A stretch of 64,000 nt of DNA from Intestinibaculum porci (GTDB lineage: Bacteria; Bacillota_I; Bacilli_A; Erysipelotrichales; Coprobacillaceae): positions 372,001-436,000 of the forward strand of contig NZ_AP019309.1 of NCBI RefSeq assembly GCF_003925875.1, in the 5' to 3' direction. The stretch's first letter is position 1, and each line of letters begins with the position of its first letter. A program made the position numbers and the translations under genes. Shown here piece by piece: positions 35,164 to 46,139 of this stretch. The notes under the pieces are model-generated. The model was not told where the DNA came from and did not search any database. It saw only the letters and a list, made by a program, of their open reading frames with translations.

Positions 35164-36583
35164 GGAACATAAAAAATGGAGATTAAAACCGTATAGTGCT
35201 GTTATTATTGGCCTTGTGTGTCTATCATTAGGCTTAGGATTAGGGTATGTCATGTTTAAGACCCCGGAAGTGCCGGCGGTGAGTGTTAAACAGACAGTTG
35301 ATAATAAAACCTTAAGACAGGTCTATAAAATCTTAAAAGATCAGTTTAAAGATACTACCAATTCTTCTAAAAGCCTCAGTGATCGGATGATTGCTGGTTT
35401 AGTCAAAGGGTTAGGTGATCCCCATACAGCTTATATGACAAAAGAAGAATATATGCAGTTTGACAGCTCGCTAGCGGGCAGTTATGTCGGTATTGGTATT
35501 TCCTACTTAGTTGTTAATCAAGGGGCGCTGATTACTAACTGCTTTGAAAATTCTAATGCTTATAAAGCGGGCATTCGGACGGGAGATATCTTAACCCATG
35601 TCGATGGGGTCAGTTTAGCGCATAAGAATGCGGATGCGATGAATACGATGATTCGCGGCGATGAAGGAAGCTTTTCTAACTTTACGTACTTATCACAAGG
35701 AAAAGCAATCAATAAGCATATTAAGAGAAAAGCAACGCAGTCTGATGTATTCTATAAGGAAGTAAGCGTAAAGAAGAAAAAAGCCGGAGTTATTACGATC
35801 AGTGCCTTTAGTGATGCAACGGGAAAATTAGTAGCGAAAGCCTTAAAACAAATGCAAAATGATCATGTAGATACTTTAATTATGGATGTCCGCAATAATG
35901 GCGGAGGCTATATTGATGCGGCCGAAGACTGCTTAGCCCTCTTTAATAAAGCTGGAACGGTGCTTTATTCGTTAAAAGATCGTCAGGGGAAGGTGACTTC
36001 GGTGAAAGATACGACGGATACGGCTTATCACTTTGCCCATAACTATATCTTAGTCAATAACCATAGTGCCAGTGCTTCGGAGATTCTGACTCAGTCATTA
36101 AAAGAACTCAATGGTTTCCAGGTGATTGGAACACCTACTTATGGCAAGTCAACGGTTCAGGTGGAAGTTCCGCTTTCTAATAATGGTGTCTTAAAGTACA
36201 CCTATGCCTCATGGATGAGTGCCAAAGGCAAGATTATTTCTAAAAAAGGTATTCAGCCAAATCTTTATGTCAAAGGGGCGGATTTAGATCCAATGGAACT
36301 CAATGCGCCGAAGAAAACATATACGCAAAATGATCTCAATGCTTATATTGCATCGATGGAAACGATGCTCAAGGGATTAGGATATAAGGTCGATCGCACT
36401 GATGGCTATTTTTCACCAGCAGTGAAAAAAGCCCTAACATCTTATCAGAAAAAGCAGAAGCTTCCTGGTAAAGGAAAATACAATAAGAAAACATATTACT
36501 ATTTATTATCGGATTATTTAAAAGCTCTGAAATCAGGTCGTTATGATCCCGAATTAAAGAAAGCTTTAGGGGGTGTATCATGA
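35156..36583 (+). CDS. C-terminal processing peptidase (S41) with peptidoglycan-binding tail
   Basis: A 475-residue membrane-anchored serine protease. One helix lies near residues 15-35 ([20 protein letters not shown]). A PDZ domain (about 105-185) has [10 protein letters not shown] and [14 protein letters not shown]. The S41 domain has [29 protein letters not shown] (catalytic Ser) and [11 protein letters not shown] (catalytic Lys). The C-terminal 75 residues are a peptidoglycan-binding_1 domain ([28 protein letters not shown]). It is the CtpA/CtpB type, cleaving envelope proteins. Its stop overlaps uvrB by ATGA. Confidence 0.93.
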   Translation: MHKEHKKWRLKPYSAVIIGLVCLSLGLGLGYVMFKTPEVPAVSVKQTVDNKTLRQVYKILKDQFKDTTNSSKSLSDRMIAGLVKGLGDPHTAYMTKEEYMQFDSSLAGSYVGIGISYLVVNQGALITNCFENSNAYKAGIRTGDILTHVDGVSLAHKNADAMNTMIRGDEGSFSNFTYLSQGKAINKHIKRKATQSDVFYKEVSVKKKKAGVITISAFSDATGKLVAKALKQMQNDHVDTLIMDVRNNGGGYIDAAEDCLALFNKAGTVLYSLKDRQGKVTSVKDTTDTAYHFAHNYILVNNHSASASEILTQSLKELNGFQVIGTPTYGKSTVQVEVPLSNNGVLKYTYASWMSAKGKIISKKGIQPNLYVKGADLDPMELNAPKKTYTQNDLNAYIASMETMLKGLGYKVDRTDGYFSPAVKKALTSYQKKQKLPGKGKYNKKTYYYLLSDYLKALKSGRYDPELKKALGGVS

Positions 36584-38553
36584 GAAAATTTGAATTAGTC
36601 TCAGACTTTCAGCCGATGGGGGATCAGCCTCAGGCCATTAAGTCATTAGTGGAAGGTGTGCGTGAAGGAAAAAAGACGCAGGTCCTCTTAGGGGGTACCG
36701 GGACCGGGAAAACCTTCACCTTTGCGAATGTGATTGCCCAAGTGAATAAACCGACACTTGTTTTATCACACAATAAAACCTTAGCTGGACAGTTATATTC
36801 CGAGTTAAAAGAATTCTTCCCGCATAACCGCGTGGAATACTTTATTTCTAACTTCGATTTTTATCAGCCAGAAGCGTATATTCCTAAAAGTGATACCTAT
36901 ATCGATAAAGAAGCAACCACCAACTATGAAATTGAAATGCTGAGAAGTGCAGCGATGAACTCCTTAATTGAACGGGAAGATACAATTGTGGTGGCGTCAG
37001 TGGCATCGATTTACGGGTTAGGAAACCCTGAACAGTATAAAGAAATGATCTTTTCTTTGCGCGTTGGTCAGGAAATTGACCGCCGGGAACTGCTGACTTA
37101 TCTGGTAGATCGTCAGTATACCCGTAATGATATCGATCAGGTCAAAGGGACCTTCCGGGTGCGCGGGGATGTCATTGAAATTGTCCCGGGTCACTCAGAA
37201 TCTTATATTATCCGTATCGAACTCTTTGGTGATGAAGTCGATCGCATTACCGAAGTGGATCCTTTAACTGGCAAGGTATTAGGCGCATTTAATACTTACA
37301 CTATTTATCCTGCTGATGACTATGTCACCAGTGCCGAGAATATGCAGCATGCCTGTGATACCATTACAGCTGAGCTGCAGGATCGCCTCAAATACTTTGA
37401 AGAAGCCGGCAAACCACTGGAATACGAACGCTTAGATAACCGCACCCGTCATGATGTAGAAATGTTACGGGAGGTGGGAATCTGTCCCGGAATTGAAAAC
37501 TATTCCCGCCATATTGATGGCCGTAAGCCAGGGGAACGTCCTTATACCTTAATTGACTATTTCCCTAAAGATTTCCTGCTCATCGTCGATGAATCACACG
37601 TGATGCTGCCACAGATCAGGGCCATGTATAATGGCGACCGCAGCCGTAAGGAAACGCTGGTGGAATATGGCTTCCGTCTGCCTTCCGCTTTAGATAACCG
37701 ACCATTACGTTTTGAAGAGTTTGAAAAGCTTATCAACCAGGCGATTTATGTTTCGGCGACACCAGGTGACTATGAACTAGAAAGCACCAAAGGGGAAGTT
37801 GTCGAACAGATCATTCGTCCAACGGGCTTATTAGATCCAATTATTGAAATTCGGCCAATTGAAGATCAGATCGATGATATTATTTCGGAGATTCAGGACC
37901 GCATTGAAAAGAATGAACGTGTGCTGATTACGACATTAACCAAGCGGATGGCGGAAGACTTAACCGATTATCTTAAAGAGTTTGGCTTAAAAGTGGCTTA
38001 TCTGCATAGTGATACCAAAACTTTGGAACGAACGGAAATCTTACGTGATTTGCGTTTAGGTAAATATGATGTCTTAATTGGGATCAACTTATTAAGAGAA
38101 GGGTTGGACTTACCAGAAGTGTCTTTAGTATGTATTTTAGATGCTGATAAGGAAGGCTTCTTACGATCTAATCGTTCACTTATTCAGACGATTGGCCGTG
38201 CTGCTCGAAATGCCAACGGGAAGGTCATCATGTATGCCGACAATATGACGGATTCCATGAAATCAGCAATTGATGAAACGAATCGTCGTCGCGCGATTCA
38301 GATGGCTTATAATGAAGAACATCATATTATCCCTAAGACGATTAAGAAGGAAATCCGGGAAGCGATCCACGGTCAGGAAACCTTAGATCAGGCGGCAACG
38401 ATTGTCAAGAAAGCGAAGAAAGTCTCTAAGAAGGCTAAGAAACAGACGATCGAAGAACTGGAAAAACAGATGCGCGAAGCCGCAAAGGCCTTAGACTTCG
38501 AAAGAGCAATGGCCCTGCGTGATGCTATTCAGGAGTTACGCGATGCATCTTAA
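36580..38553 (+). CDS. uvrB: UvrABC excision nuclease subunit B
   Basis: A 657-residue helicase-like subunit that verifies lesions loaded by Uvr[18 protein letters not shown] (Walker A), YYQPEAY-like [20 protein letters not shown] (beta-hairpin), [14 protein letters not shown] (Walker B/DESH), [41 protein letters not shown] and [19 protein letters not shown] are all present. A C-terminal UVR coiled-coil ([24 protein letters not shown]) contacts UvrC. The order ctp-uvrB-cca-uvrA is tightly overlapped, so they form one operon. Confidence 0.98.
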   Translation: MRKFELVSDFQPMGDQPQAIKSLVEGVREGKKTQVLLGGTGTGKTFTFANVIAQVNKPTLVLSHNKTLAGQLYSELKEFFPHNRVEYFISNFDFYQPEAYIPKSDTYIDKEATTNYEIEMLRSAAMNSLIEREDTIVVASVASIYGLGNPEQYKEMIFSLRVGQEIDRRELLTYLVDRQYTRNDIDQVKGTFRVRGDVIEIVPGHSESYIIRIELFGDEVDRITEVDPLTGKVLGAFNTYTIYPADDYVTSAENMQHACDTITAELQDRLKYFEEAGKPLEYERLDNRTRHDVEMLREVGICPGIENYSRHIDGRKPGERPYTLIDYFPKDFLLIVDESHVMLPQIRAMYNGDRSRKETLVEYGFRLPSALDNRPLRFEEFEKLINQAIYVSATPGDYELESTKGEVVEQIIRPTGLLDPIIEIRPIEDQIDDIISEIQDRIEKNERVLITTLTKRMAEDLTDYLKEFGLKVAYLHSDTKTLERTEILRDLRLGKYDVLIGINLLREGLDLPEVSLVCILDADKEGFLRSNRSLIQTIGRAARNANGKVIMYADNMTDSMKSAIDETNRRRAIQMAYNEEHHIIPKTIKKEIREAIHGQETLDQAATIVKKAKKVSKKAKKQTIEELEKQMREAAKALDFERAMALRDAIQELRDAS

Positions 38554-39889
38554 TATTCCAATAAGTGATTTCGCTAAGACGCTTTTTGATGATCTGCTTG
38601 AGCATGGCGCGACGATCTATTTTGTCGGCGGAATTGTCCGGGATACCCTATTAGGGAGAGACAATAAAGATCTCGATGTCGAAGTCTATCATCTGCCTTA
38701 TGACTTATTAGTAGAAAGACTCTCACATTTTGGTCATGTCCGCACCTTTGGGGCATCCTTTGCGGTGGTGCATCTTGATGAACTGCCGGGGTATGAGTTT
38801 GCCCTGCCCCGCAGGGAAACGAAAACCGGCCCAAAGCATACGGATTTTACCGTTACCATTGCGCCTGATTTAGCGCCGCAGATGGCGGCGAAGCGCCGCG
38901 ATCTGACTATCAATGCCTTGATGGTCGATTACGCGGATGGCACCCTTTATGATTTTTATCATGGCTATGAAGATTTACAAAACGGGATCATCCGCGCGGT
39001 GGATCCGCTCCATTTTGGGGAAGATCCATTACGCGTCTTACGGATTGCTTCCTTTATGTCGCGCCTGCTTTTTCAAGTGGAGGAAGGCACGAAGCAGTTA
39101 TGCAAGCAAATGGTGCAGGAAGGGTTACTTGAAGCGTTAAGTATTGAACGCATCACCATTGAATATGAAAAGATTTTAATGGGCACGCAGCCTTCTTTAG
39201 GCTTGAATTTCTTAAAAGAAGTCCATGGCTTACCACCTTATTTACAGGCTTTAGTAACCACGATGCAAAGAAGAGATTATCATCCGGAAGGCAGTGTCTG
39301 GAATCATACGATGTTAGTCATTGATTTATGTGCTCATGTGAAAGAGCATACGAGTGATCCATTAAGTTTTATGTGGAGCGGTTTGCTTCATGATATCGGG
39401 AAACCAGCGACGACGGTAGGGGAGCACTCTTACCGTCATGATGAAATGGGCGTCACCGTCTTTCAAAAGGACGTGCATATGCAGTTAAGTAAAAAACAAA
39501 AACAATATATTCGCTGCATGATTGCGCATCATATGCAGCTCATGAATATGGCGACCCATCATGCCCGTCCCATTACTTTTAAACGCTTGTTAAAGGAGCT
39601 TGAGGGGATCTTCCCGCTTGATGATTTAGCCTGGTTTACCCGTTGTGATAAGATGGGACGAGGCTATATCGCATCATCGCAGATTGCGATGTTTAATGAC
39701 TATTTAGATGAGATGATCGCCTTATGCGGCGATCAGGCAGAAAAGCCGCTGATTGATGGGAAAACCCTTATTGAAGCCGGCTTTTCTGATCATCATTTCT
39801 ATAAACAATTATTAGCAGAGGCTTATGACCTGCAGTTAGCTGGTTATCAGCGTGATGCCATATTAAGGAGGCTGAAAGGTGAACGATAA
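38543..39889 (+). CDS. cca: CCA tRNA nucleotidyltransferase / poly(A) polymerase family with HD domain
   Basis: A 448-residue class II nucleotidyltransferase. The head is [25 protein letters not shown] with the GGxVRD and DxD catalytic motifs. It is followed by [30 protein letters not shown] and [15 protein letters not shown] (neck). The C-terminal half has an HD domain ([34 protein letters not shown]). CCA-adding activity matures tRNA 3' ends. Here all seven tRNA genes already encode CCA, so the role would be repair. The start at 38543 behind AGGAG overlaps uvrB by 11 bases. Confidence 0.88.
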   Translation: MHLNIPISDFAKTLFDDLLEHGATIYFVGGIVRDTLLGRDNKDLDVEVYHLPYDLLVERLSHFGHVRTFGASFAVVHLDELPGYEFALPRRETKTGPKHTDFTVTIAPDLAPQMAAKRRDLTINALMVDYADGTLYDFYHGYEDLQNGIIRAVDPLHFGEDPLRVLRIASFMSRLLFQVEEGTKQLCKQMVQEGLLEALSIERITIEYEKILMGTQPSLGLNFLKEVHGLPPYLQALVTTMQRRDYHPEGSVWNHTMLVIDLCAHVKEHTSDPLSFMWSGLLHDIGKPATTVGEHSYRHDEMGVTVFQKDVHMQLSKKQKQYIRCMIAHHMQLMNMATHHARPITFKRLLKELEGIFPLDDLAWFTRCDKMGRGYIASSQIAMFNDYLDEMIALCGDQAEKPLIDGKTLIEAGFSDHHFYKQLLAEAYDLQLAGYQRDAILRRLKGER

Positions 39890-42698
39890 AATTATTATCA
39901 AAGGGGCAAGAGAAAACAACTTAAAAAATGTTGATTTAGAGATCCCTAAAAATAAACTTGTCATTTTAACGGGGTTATCCGGCAGCGGGAAAACGTCATT
40001 AGCGTTTGATACGATCTATGCCGAAGGGCAGCGCCGTTATGTCGAATCATTAAGTGCGTATGCCCGGCAGTTTTTAGGCGGTATGGAAAAGCCGGATGTA
40101 GATTCGATTGAAGGCTTATCGCCAGCGATTGCCATTGATCAGAAAACGACTAGCAATAACCCGCGTTCAACGGTTGGGACAGTCACGGAAATCTTTGATT
40201 ATTTACGTTTGCTGTATGCCCGCGTCGGTCATGCGTATTGTCCTAATCATCATATCCGAATTGAAGCCCAGACAATCAAACAAATGTGTGATATCGTCGA
40301 TGGCTACGATGATCGTGATAAACTGCAGGTCTTAGCCCGCGTAGCGATGAATCAGAAGGGAACGCATAAAGATACCTTTGATGCTTTACGCAAGGATGGT
40401 TTTGTCCGCGTTAAAGTCGATGGGGAATTACGTTTACTTGATGATGACATTGTCTTAGAAAAGAATCAGAAACATACGATTGATGTTGTCGTTGACCGAA
40501 TTGTGAAAAAGGAAGGTTACCGCAGTCGCTTAGCGGACTCTTTAGAGACCGCCTTAAAGCTGGCTGATGGCGAAGCAATTGTGGAAAACTTAACCAAAGG
40601 CGAAGAAAAACTTTTCTCTGCCAATCAGGCCTGCCCAATTTGCGGCTTTAGTGTGCCGAAGTTAGAACCGCGTCTTTTCTCTTTTAACAATCCTTTAGGG
40701 GCTTGTCCAGACTGTAAAGGGTTAGGAACGAAAAGCGTTGTCGATGATGACTTGCTGATCCCGGATCCAAGCTTATCAATTAATGAAGGCGGGATCCGTT
40801 ATTTCAAAACGGCCGTGGGGACGGATCGTATTGAATGGCAGCGATTCACAATCTTATGTCAGACCTATGGTATTGATATGGATAAACCGCTGAAAGACTT
40901 TACGAAGAAGGAAAAGAAGATTATCTTCTCTGGTTCTGATAAACCAATTTCATATACGATTGAAAGTTCCAGCGGAAATATTTCTAAAACGACGGGCTAC
41001 ATTGAAGGGATTAAGACGTTAATTGCCCGCCGCTATGTAGAAACAACATCCGCTTGGTCAAAAGAATGGTATGCCTCATTCATGCGTGAGCAGACGTGTC
41101 CAACCTGTCATGGTAAACGTCTTAATGAGATGGTTTTAGCGGTTAAGGTCAATGATTTATCTATTAGTGATTTCACTGATTTATCCATTGATCAGGCGTT
41201 AGAATGGATCACTAATCTCAAGTTATCACCGATGGAAGAAAAGATTGCGCGCCTGATTGTGAAGGAAATCAAAGATCGTTTAACCTTCTTACATAATGTC
41301 GGTTTAGGTTATTTAACGTTATCTAGACGGGCGGCTGGCTTATCTGGCGGGGAAGCGCAGCGTATTCGTCTAGCAACGCAGATCGGTTCCCGTTTAACGG
41401 GCGTTCTCTATGTCTTAGATGAACCTTCGATCGGTTTACATCAGCGTGATAATGAAAAGCTGATTCAGACTTTATGTGATATGCGTGATTTAGGCAACTC
41501 GGTTCTTGTAGTCGAACATGATGAAGAAACGATGATGGCCAGCGATTATATCGTTGATGTCGGTCCGGGAGCGGGCGTTCATGGCGGCACCATTGTGGCC
41601 GCGGGCACGCCACAGGAAGTGATGAATAATGAAAATTCTATTACTGGGGCTTATTTATCTGGTCGAAAGAAGATTGAAGTGCCTAAGAAACGTCGTAAAG
41701 GCAATGGCCTTTATGTTGAAGTGAGAGGCGCGAAGGAACATAACTTAAAAAATATCAATGTGAAATTCCCGCTTGGTAAACTGATTGTCGTGACGGGGGT
41801 ATCCGGCTCGGGTAAATCTACCTTAGTCAATGATGTCTTAGCTAAAGGGATTAAAGAAAAGCTTTATAAAGCAAAAGAAAAACCAGGAGCGCATAAAGAG
41901 ATCCGGGGGATTGAAAATATTGATAAACTGATTGAAGTTTCACAGGAACCGATCGGGCGTACCCCACGTTCCAATCCGGTGACGTATACTGGCGTCTTTG
42001 ATGATATTCGTGACTTGTTTGCGAAAACGCCAGAAGCGAAGATGCGCGGTTATGATAAAGGGCGTTTCTCTTTCAATGTGAAAGGCGGCCGCTGTGAAGC
42101 CTGCCAGGGGGATGGCGTGAAGAAGATCTCTATGCATTTCTTACCAGATGTTTATGTACCTTGTGAAGAATGCGGCGGGAAACGTTATAACGAAGAAACG
42201 CTGCAGGTCACTTATAAAGATAAGAATATTTATGATGTCTTAGAGATGACGGTAGAAGAAAGCTTAAGTTTCTTTGAAAACTTACCACGTATTTACAATA
42301 AACTGAAAGCCCTCTATGATGTCGGCTTAGGCTATATTAAACTCGGTCAGTCCGCCACCACGTTATCCGGCGGGGAAGCGCAGCGTGTGAAGCTGGCAAG
42401 CGAACTGCAGAAACGGGCTACGGGCAAGACGCTTTATATCTTAGATGAACCAACCACTGGTTTACATAGCGATGATGTCAATCGTCTGATTCAGGTGCTT
42501 AATAAGATTGTCGATGGCGGGGATACTGTCTTAGTCATCGAACATAACTTAGATGTGATCAAGGTTGCCGACTGGATCATTGATTTAGGGTTGGAAGGCG
42601 GCGATATGGGTGGTACAATTGTAGTACAAGGAACCCCAGAAAAGGTCGCTAAATGCGAAGAAAGCCGTACGGGTAAATTCCTGAAAGACTTATTATAG
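39879..42698 (+). CDS. uvrA: UvrABC excision nuclease subunit A
   Basis: A 939-residue DNA damage sensor with two ABC ATPase modules. Domain I has GLSGSGKTSLAFDTIYAEGQRRYVESLSAYARQFL, a zinc site CPICGFSVPKLEP to CPDCKGLG, and LSGGEAQRIRLATQIGS. Domain II has GVSGSGKSTLVNDVL, a second zinc site CEACQGDG to CEECGGKRY, LSGGEAQRVKLASELQ and LDEPTTGLHSDDV. The start is a GTG at 39879 behind AAGGAGG; it overlaps cca by 11 bases. hprK follows after 10 bases. Confidence 0.98.
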   Translation: MNDKIIIKGARENNLKNVDLEIPKNKLVILTGLSGSGKTSLAFDTIYAEGQRRYVESLSAYARQFLGGMEKPDVDSIEGLSPAIAIDQKTTSNNPRSTVGTVTEIFDYLRLLYARVGHAYCPNHHIRIEAQTIKQMCDIVDGYDDRDKLQVLARVAMNQKGTHKDTFDALRKDGFVRVKVDGELRLLDDDIVLEKNQKHTIDVVVDRIVKKEGYRSRLADSLETALKLADGEAIVENLTKGEEKLFSANQACPICGFSVPKLEPRLFSFNNPLGACPDCKGLGTKSVVDDDLLIPDPSLSINEGGIRYFKTAVGTDRIEWQRFTILCQTYGIDMDKPLKDFTKKEKKIIFSGSDKPISYTIESSSGNISKTTGYIEGIKTLIARRYVETTSAWSKEWYASFMREQTCPTCHGKRLNEMVLAVKVNDLSISDFTDLSIDQALEWITNLKLSPMEEKIARLIVKEIKDRLTFLHNVGLGYLTLSRRAAGLSGGEAQRIRLATQIGSRLTGVLYVLDEPSIGLHQRDNEKLIQTLCDMRDLGNSVLVVEHDEETMMASDYIVDVGPGAGVHGGTIVAAGTPQEVMNNENSITGAYLSGRKKIEVPKKRRKGNGLYVEVRGAKEHNLKNINVKFPLGKLIVVTGVSGSGKSTLVNDVLAKGIKEKLYKAKEKPGAHKEIRGIENIDKLIEVSQEPIGRTPRSNPVTYTGVFDDIRDLFAKTPEAKMRGYDKGRFSFNVKGGRCEACQGDGVKKISMHFLPDVYVPCEECGGKRYNEETLQVTYKDKNIYDVLEMTVEESLSFFENLPRIYNKLKALYDVGLGYIKLGQSATTLSGGEAQRVKLASELQKRATGKTLYILDEPTTGLHSDDVNRLIQVLNKIVDGGDTVLVIEHNLDVIKVADWIIDLGLEGGDMGGTIVVQGTPEKVAKCEESRTGKFLKDLL

Positions 42699-42708
42699 GA
42701 GTAAGAAT

Positions 42709-43644
42709 ATGGCAAAATCTGTAAAAATCAAAGATCTTCTCTCACCAACCGAATATAAACGTGTATCCGGAGATGAATCTTCGATGGAACGTGAAGTGTT
42801 TGTGGCAGATATTAACCGTCCTGGCTTCGAGTTAGCTGGGTTCTTCAAACACAGTGACTTCCGTCGTATCATTCTCCTTGGTGAAAAAGAAAATGCATTT
42901 ATTGAAGAAATGACCAAAGAAGCACAGCTGGCTTGTTTCTCTAAGTTAGTTAATGATGAAACCCCATGTATTATCGTTGCCAAAGGGTATAAAACATCGG
43001 ATATTCTCAAAAATATCGCAATAAAACGTAACTTCCCGGTTTTTGAAACAGACAGTGCAACCGGTCGTGTCTCTATCGACTTGCAGGCGCGCTTAGACGA
43101 ATGGCTGGCGCCAGAAACACTGATCCATGGTGTTTTCTTAAACATCTATGGGAAAGGCGTCATCATCCGTGGTGATTCCGGCATCGGGAAATCAGAAATC
43201 GCTTTGGAATTAGTCAAACGTGGTCATCAGCTGATCGCTGACGATGCTGTGGAACTGTATCATATTGGTCAGAATATTGTTGGAAAAGCCCCAAAAGTTT
43301 TAAGTAACTTACTGGAAATCCGTGGGATCGGGGTCATCGATGTCTCAAAAATGTTTGGGGCGGGCTCTGTTCTTTCAAAAAACAACGTCGATCTGATCAT
43401 CCAGTTAGAGCGCTGGCTGCCATCGCGTGAATACACCCGTATCGGGGTGGAAGAAGATGACGTCACCGAAGAGATTTTAAATGTATCTATTCCCAAGATT
43501 GTCGTTCCGGTTACTGGCGGTCGTTCAATGTCTGTTATTATTGAATCAGCTGTTATGAATATGCAGCTAAAATCTCAGGGCTTTGATTCCAGCAAGGAAT
43601 TCGTTAATCGTATTCTTTCTAATATCAAGAGCAAGGAGCATTAA
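42709..43644 (+). CDS. hprK: HPr kinase/phosphorylase
   Basis: A 311-residue bifunctional enzyme that phosphorylates and dephosphorylates HPr (and Crh) on Ser46, the signal for CcpA. The N-terminal domain runs to about residue 130. The catalytic core has HGVFLNIYGKGVIIRGDSGIGKSEIALELVKRGHQLIADDAVEL with the P-loop near residues 155-162, then LEIRGIGVIDVSKMFG (HprK signature) and VPVTGGRSMSVIIESAVMN. Its presence supports the cre assignments in this window. It is linked to lgt two bases downstream, as in many Bacillota. Confidence 0.97.
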   Translation: MAKSVKIKDLLSPTEYKRVSGDESSMEREVFVADINRPGFELAGFFKHSDFRRIILLGEKENAFIEEMTKEAQLACFSKLVNDETPCIIVAKGYKTSDILKNIAIKRNFPVFETDSATGRVSIDLQARLDEWLAPETLIHGVFLNIYGKGVIIRGDSGIGKSEIALELVKRGHQLIADDAVELYHIGQNIVGKAPKVLSNLLEIRGIGVIDVSKMFGAGSVLSKNNVDLIIQLERWLPSREYTRIGVEEDDVTEEILNVSIPKIVVPVTGGRSMSVIIESAVMNMQLKSQGFDSSKEFVNRILSNIKSKEH

Positions 43645-43646
43645 CA

Positions 43647-44441
43647 ATGCAGCTATTTCCTGATTACAAAACCTTTCTCACTATTGGTTCGTTATCGATC
43701 CATTACTATGCCATTGTGATTTTAGCGGGGGCGTTAATGGCCTATGCTTTAGGTCAGTACCGCTTTAAACAATTAGGTTATGATAAAGGTATTCTTTCCG
43801 ATTATTTCTTTGGTTTACTGCTCCTTGGGATCGCCGGGGCGCGTCTCTGGTATGTCATCTTTATGTGGCCGCAGTATGCTGCTCATCCTGAAGAGATTAT
43901 TATGATCTGGCATGGTGGCCTCGCCATCCAGGGTGGCATTGTGGCAGGTCTCATCTACAGTTACTATTTCTTTAGAAAAAGGAACATTCCTTTCTTAGTG
44001 GCTGGCGATGCTATTATGCCGGGCGTCTTAATCGCTCAGGCTTGTGGCCGCTGGGGCAACTTCTTTAACCGTGAAGCTTTTGGCTCAGCTGTCTCTTTAA
44101 GCTATTTAAAGCGTCTGCACTTACCAGCTTTCATCATTAACAATATGTATATTGATGGGGCTTATCACCATCCGACCTTCCTTTATGAATCAGTGGGGAA
44201 CTTATGTGTCTTCCTGATTATCATTCTCGTTGTCCGTCATTTCGCTAAACATAATGGCGCACAGTTCTTTGCCTACTTTATTGGTTATGGCATTGTCCGC
44301 TTCTTTGTGGAAGGATTACGTACGGATTCGTTAATGTTAGGGTCGATTCGGATGGCTCAGTTAACCTCCGTCGTCTTCTTAGCCGTCGGTATTGCGGGGA
44401 TGATTTACATCCATTATAAGGGCACAAATAAATCGTATTAG
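43647..44441 (+). CDS. lgt: Prolipoprotein diacylglyceryl transferase
   Basis: A 264-residue, seven-helix membrane enzyme that attaches diacylglycerol to the lipobox Cys of prolipoproteins. SIHYYAIVILAGALMAY, GARLWYVIF, the core IWHGGLAIQGGIVAG, then QACGRWGNFFNREAFG (Lgt signature), HPTFLYESVGNL and FFVEGLRTDSLMLGSIRMAQLTS are all present. It follows hprK and ends at a terminator, the last gene of the ctp-uvrB-cca-uvrA-hprK-lgt run. Confidence 0.97.
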   Translation: MQLFPDYKTFLTIGSLSIHYYAIVILAGALMAYALGQYRFKQLGYDKGILSDYFFGLLLLGIAGARLWYVIFMWPQYAAHPEEIIMIWHGGLAIQGGIVAGLIYSYYFFRKRNIPFLVAGDAIMPGVLIAQACGRWGNFFNREAFGSAVSLSYLKRLHLPAFIINNMYIDGAYHHPTFLYESVGNLCVFLIIILVVRHFAKHNGAQFFAYFIGYGIVRFFVEGLRTDSLMLGSIRMAQLTSVVFLAVGIAGMIYIHYKGTNKSY

Positions 44442-44466
44442 AAAAAGGGCGCAAGCTCTTTTTTTT
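44442..44466 (+). terminator. Terminator after lgt
   Basis: AAAAAGGGC/GCTCTTTTT stem (one G-U) with a GCAA loop and a long T run. Confidence 0.86.
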
Positions 44467-44528
44467 ATACCCTGATTTGGGTTATAGCGTGCTATAGGAT
44501 TACCATATAACGAAATGACTGATATTTG

Positions 44529-44557
44529 TTGACGAAATAATAAGAGACGTGTATAGT
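44529..44557 (+). promoter_or_regulatory. Promoter of the metY leader
   Basis: TTGACG at 44529-44534, 17-bp spacer, TATAGT at 44552-44557. A seven-pair hairpin CCTACTA-ACC-TAGTAGG (44578-44594) lies at the start of the transcript. Confidence 0.68.
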
Positions 44558-44614
44558 AATGCATGTAGAAAGAAAAGCCTACTAACCTAGTAGGAATTGG
44601 AAGGAGGATGAATA

Positions 44615-44704
44615 ATGAAAAAACTTAAACTTCATTCAATTCATTCTGTTCTCGCCTTAAATCGAATGTGCAGTGAATTGAAAGCACATACTATGATGTG
44701 CTAA
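44615..44704 (+). CDS. 29-codon leader ORF ending in Met-Met-Cys
   Basis: GGAAGGAGG lies six to eight bases before an ATG that opens a 29-residue ORF (MKKLKLHSIHSVLALN, then a Met-Cys pair at codons 18-19, and a terminal HTMMC before TAA). The ORF sits between a good promoter and metY, a sulfur amino acid gene. The Met-Cys codon pairs (ATGTGC at 44666-44671 and 44696-44701) can each pair with GCACAT at 44684-44689, giving two mutually exclusive hairpins. This looks like a ribosome-stalling leader that senses charged Met or Cys tRNA. No T run follows, so the mechanism is not a plain intrinsic attenuator. Confidence 0.6.
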   Translation: MKKLKLHSIHSVLALNRMCSELKAHTMMC

Positions 44705-44760
44705 AATAATCACATACACAAACAAAAATATTTAAGGAAAAACAAGGAGAATAACATATT

Positions 44761-46056
44761 ATGGCAAACAATAAATATCATTTCGAAACTTTAGCATTAC
44801 ACGTAGGACAGGAAGAAGCAGATCCAGTAACGGATTCAAGAGCAGTCCCAATTTATCAGACATCTTCATTCGTTTTCAAAAACTCTGATCATGCCCAGGC
44901 AAGATTTGCCCTGCAGGATGCCGGCAATATCTATGGCCGTTTAACAAACCCAACAACTGATATCTTTGAAAAACGTATCGCTGCCTTAGAAGGCGGGGTT
45001 GCGGCTTTAGCTGTCGCTTCTGGCGCTGCCGCTGTGACTTATGCTGTTAAGAATATTACAAAAGCTGGCGATCATATCGTTGCAGCGAAGAACATCTATG
45101 GGGGAACATTCAACTTATTCGCGCATACATTAGAAGATGATGGTGTTCATACAACATTCGTTGATGCGTTAAAACCTGAAGAATTCGATAATGCGATTCA
45201 GGAAAATACAAAGTTAGTTTTCATTGAAACATTAGGTAACCCTAATAGTGACTGTGTTGATATTGAAGCGATTGCTAATATCGCTCATAAACATGGTTTA
45301 CCATTAATCATCGATAACACATTCGGTACACCTTACTTAATTCGTCCAATTGAATACGGGGCTGACGTTGTTGTTCATTCCGCTACTAAGTTCATTGGTG
45401 GTCATGGGACAACAATTGGTGGTGTCATCGTTGATGGCGGTACTTTTGACTGGGCTGCTCACGCTGATAAATTCCCTGGTTTAGTAGAACCAAACCCATC
45501 ATACCATGGTGTTTCTTTCGCTAAAGATGTCGGCGCCGCTGCTTTCGTGACAAAGATTCGTGCGATCATCTTGAGAGATGAAGGAGCGACTTTATCACCA
45601 GTGCATTCATTCATCTTCTTACAGGGTCTTGAAACATTGTCATTACGTGTTGAAAGACAGGTAGAAAATGCCTTAAAAGTTGTCGATTACTTAAAGAATA
45701 ATCCAAATGTCGAAGCTGTTCATCATCCATCTGTATCAACTGATCCAGAACAGCAGCGATTATATAAGAAATACTTCCCTAATGGCGGTGGATCAATCTT
45801 CACTTTCGAAATCAAAGGTGATGAAAGAAAAGCGAAAGATTTCATCGATCATCTGAAGTTATTCTCATTATTAGCGAACGTAGCTGATGTGAAGTCATTA
45901 GTGATCCATCCCGCAACAACAACACATGCTGAATTAAATGATGAAGAATTAAATGCCGTAGGTATTTATAGAAACTCTATCCGTTTATCAATCGGGACAG
46001 AACATATCGATGATATCATCGGTGACTTAGATCAGGCTTTCGAAGCTGTTAAATAA
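44761..46056 (+). CDS. metY: O-acetylhomoserine sulfhydrylase (aminocarboxypropyltransferase)
   Basis: A 431-residue PLP enzyme of the Cys/Met metabolism family that makes homocysteine from O-acetylhomoserine and sulfide, giving a direct route to methionine. FETLALHVGQEEADPVTDSRAVPIYQTSSFVF, IYGRLTNPTTDIFEKRIAALEGG, the AKNIYGGTFNLF block, and the PLP-lysine segment VVVHSATKFIGGHGTTIGGV are typical of the about 430-residue MetY group, which is longer than MetB/MetC. CAAGGAG precedes the ATG. It is behind the Met-Cys leader ORF and ends at a terminator. Confidence 0.94.
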   Translation: MANNKYHFETLALHVGQEEADPVTDSRAVPIYQTSSFVFKNSDHAQARFALQDAGNIYGRLTNPTTDIFEKRIAALEGGVAALAVASGAAAVTYAVKNITKAGDHIVAAKNIYGGTFNLFAHTLEDDGVHTTFVDALKPEEFDNAIQENTKLVFIETLGNPNSDCVDIEAIANIAHKHGLPLIIDNTFGTPYLIRPIEYGADVVVHSATKFIGGHGTTIGGVIVDGGTFDWAAHADKFPGLVEPNPSYHGVSFAKDVGAAAFVTKIRAIILRDEGATLSPVHSFIFLQGLETLSLRVERQVENALKVVDYLKNNPNVEAVHHPSVSTDPEQQRLYKKYFPNGGGSIFTFEIKGDERKAKDFIDHLKLFSLLANVADVKSLVIHPATTTHAELNDEELNAVGIYRNSIRLSIGTEHIDDIIGDLDQAFEAVK

Positions 46057-46060
46057 TATA

Positions 46061-46097
46061 AAAAATCCATACCAGCAATGGTATGGATATTTTTTTG
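46061..46097 (+). terminator. Terminator of metY
   Basis: ATCCATACC/GGTATGGAT nine-pair stem, AGCAAT loop, then ATTTTTTT. Confidence 0.88.
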
Positions 46098-46139
46098 CCT
46101 TATTCTTTACTTGATTCAACCGACTCAATGGTAACCGCA

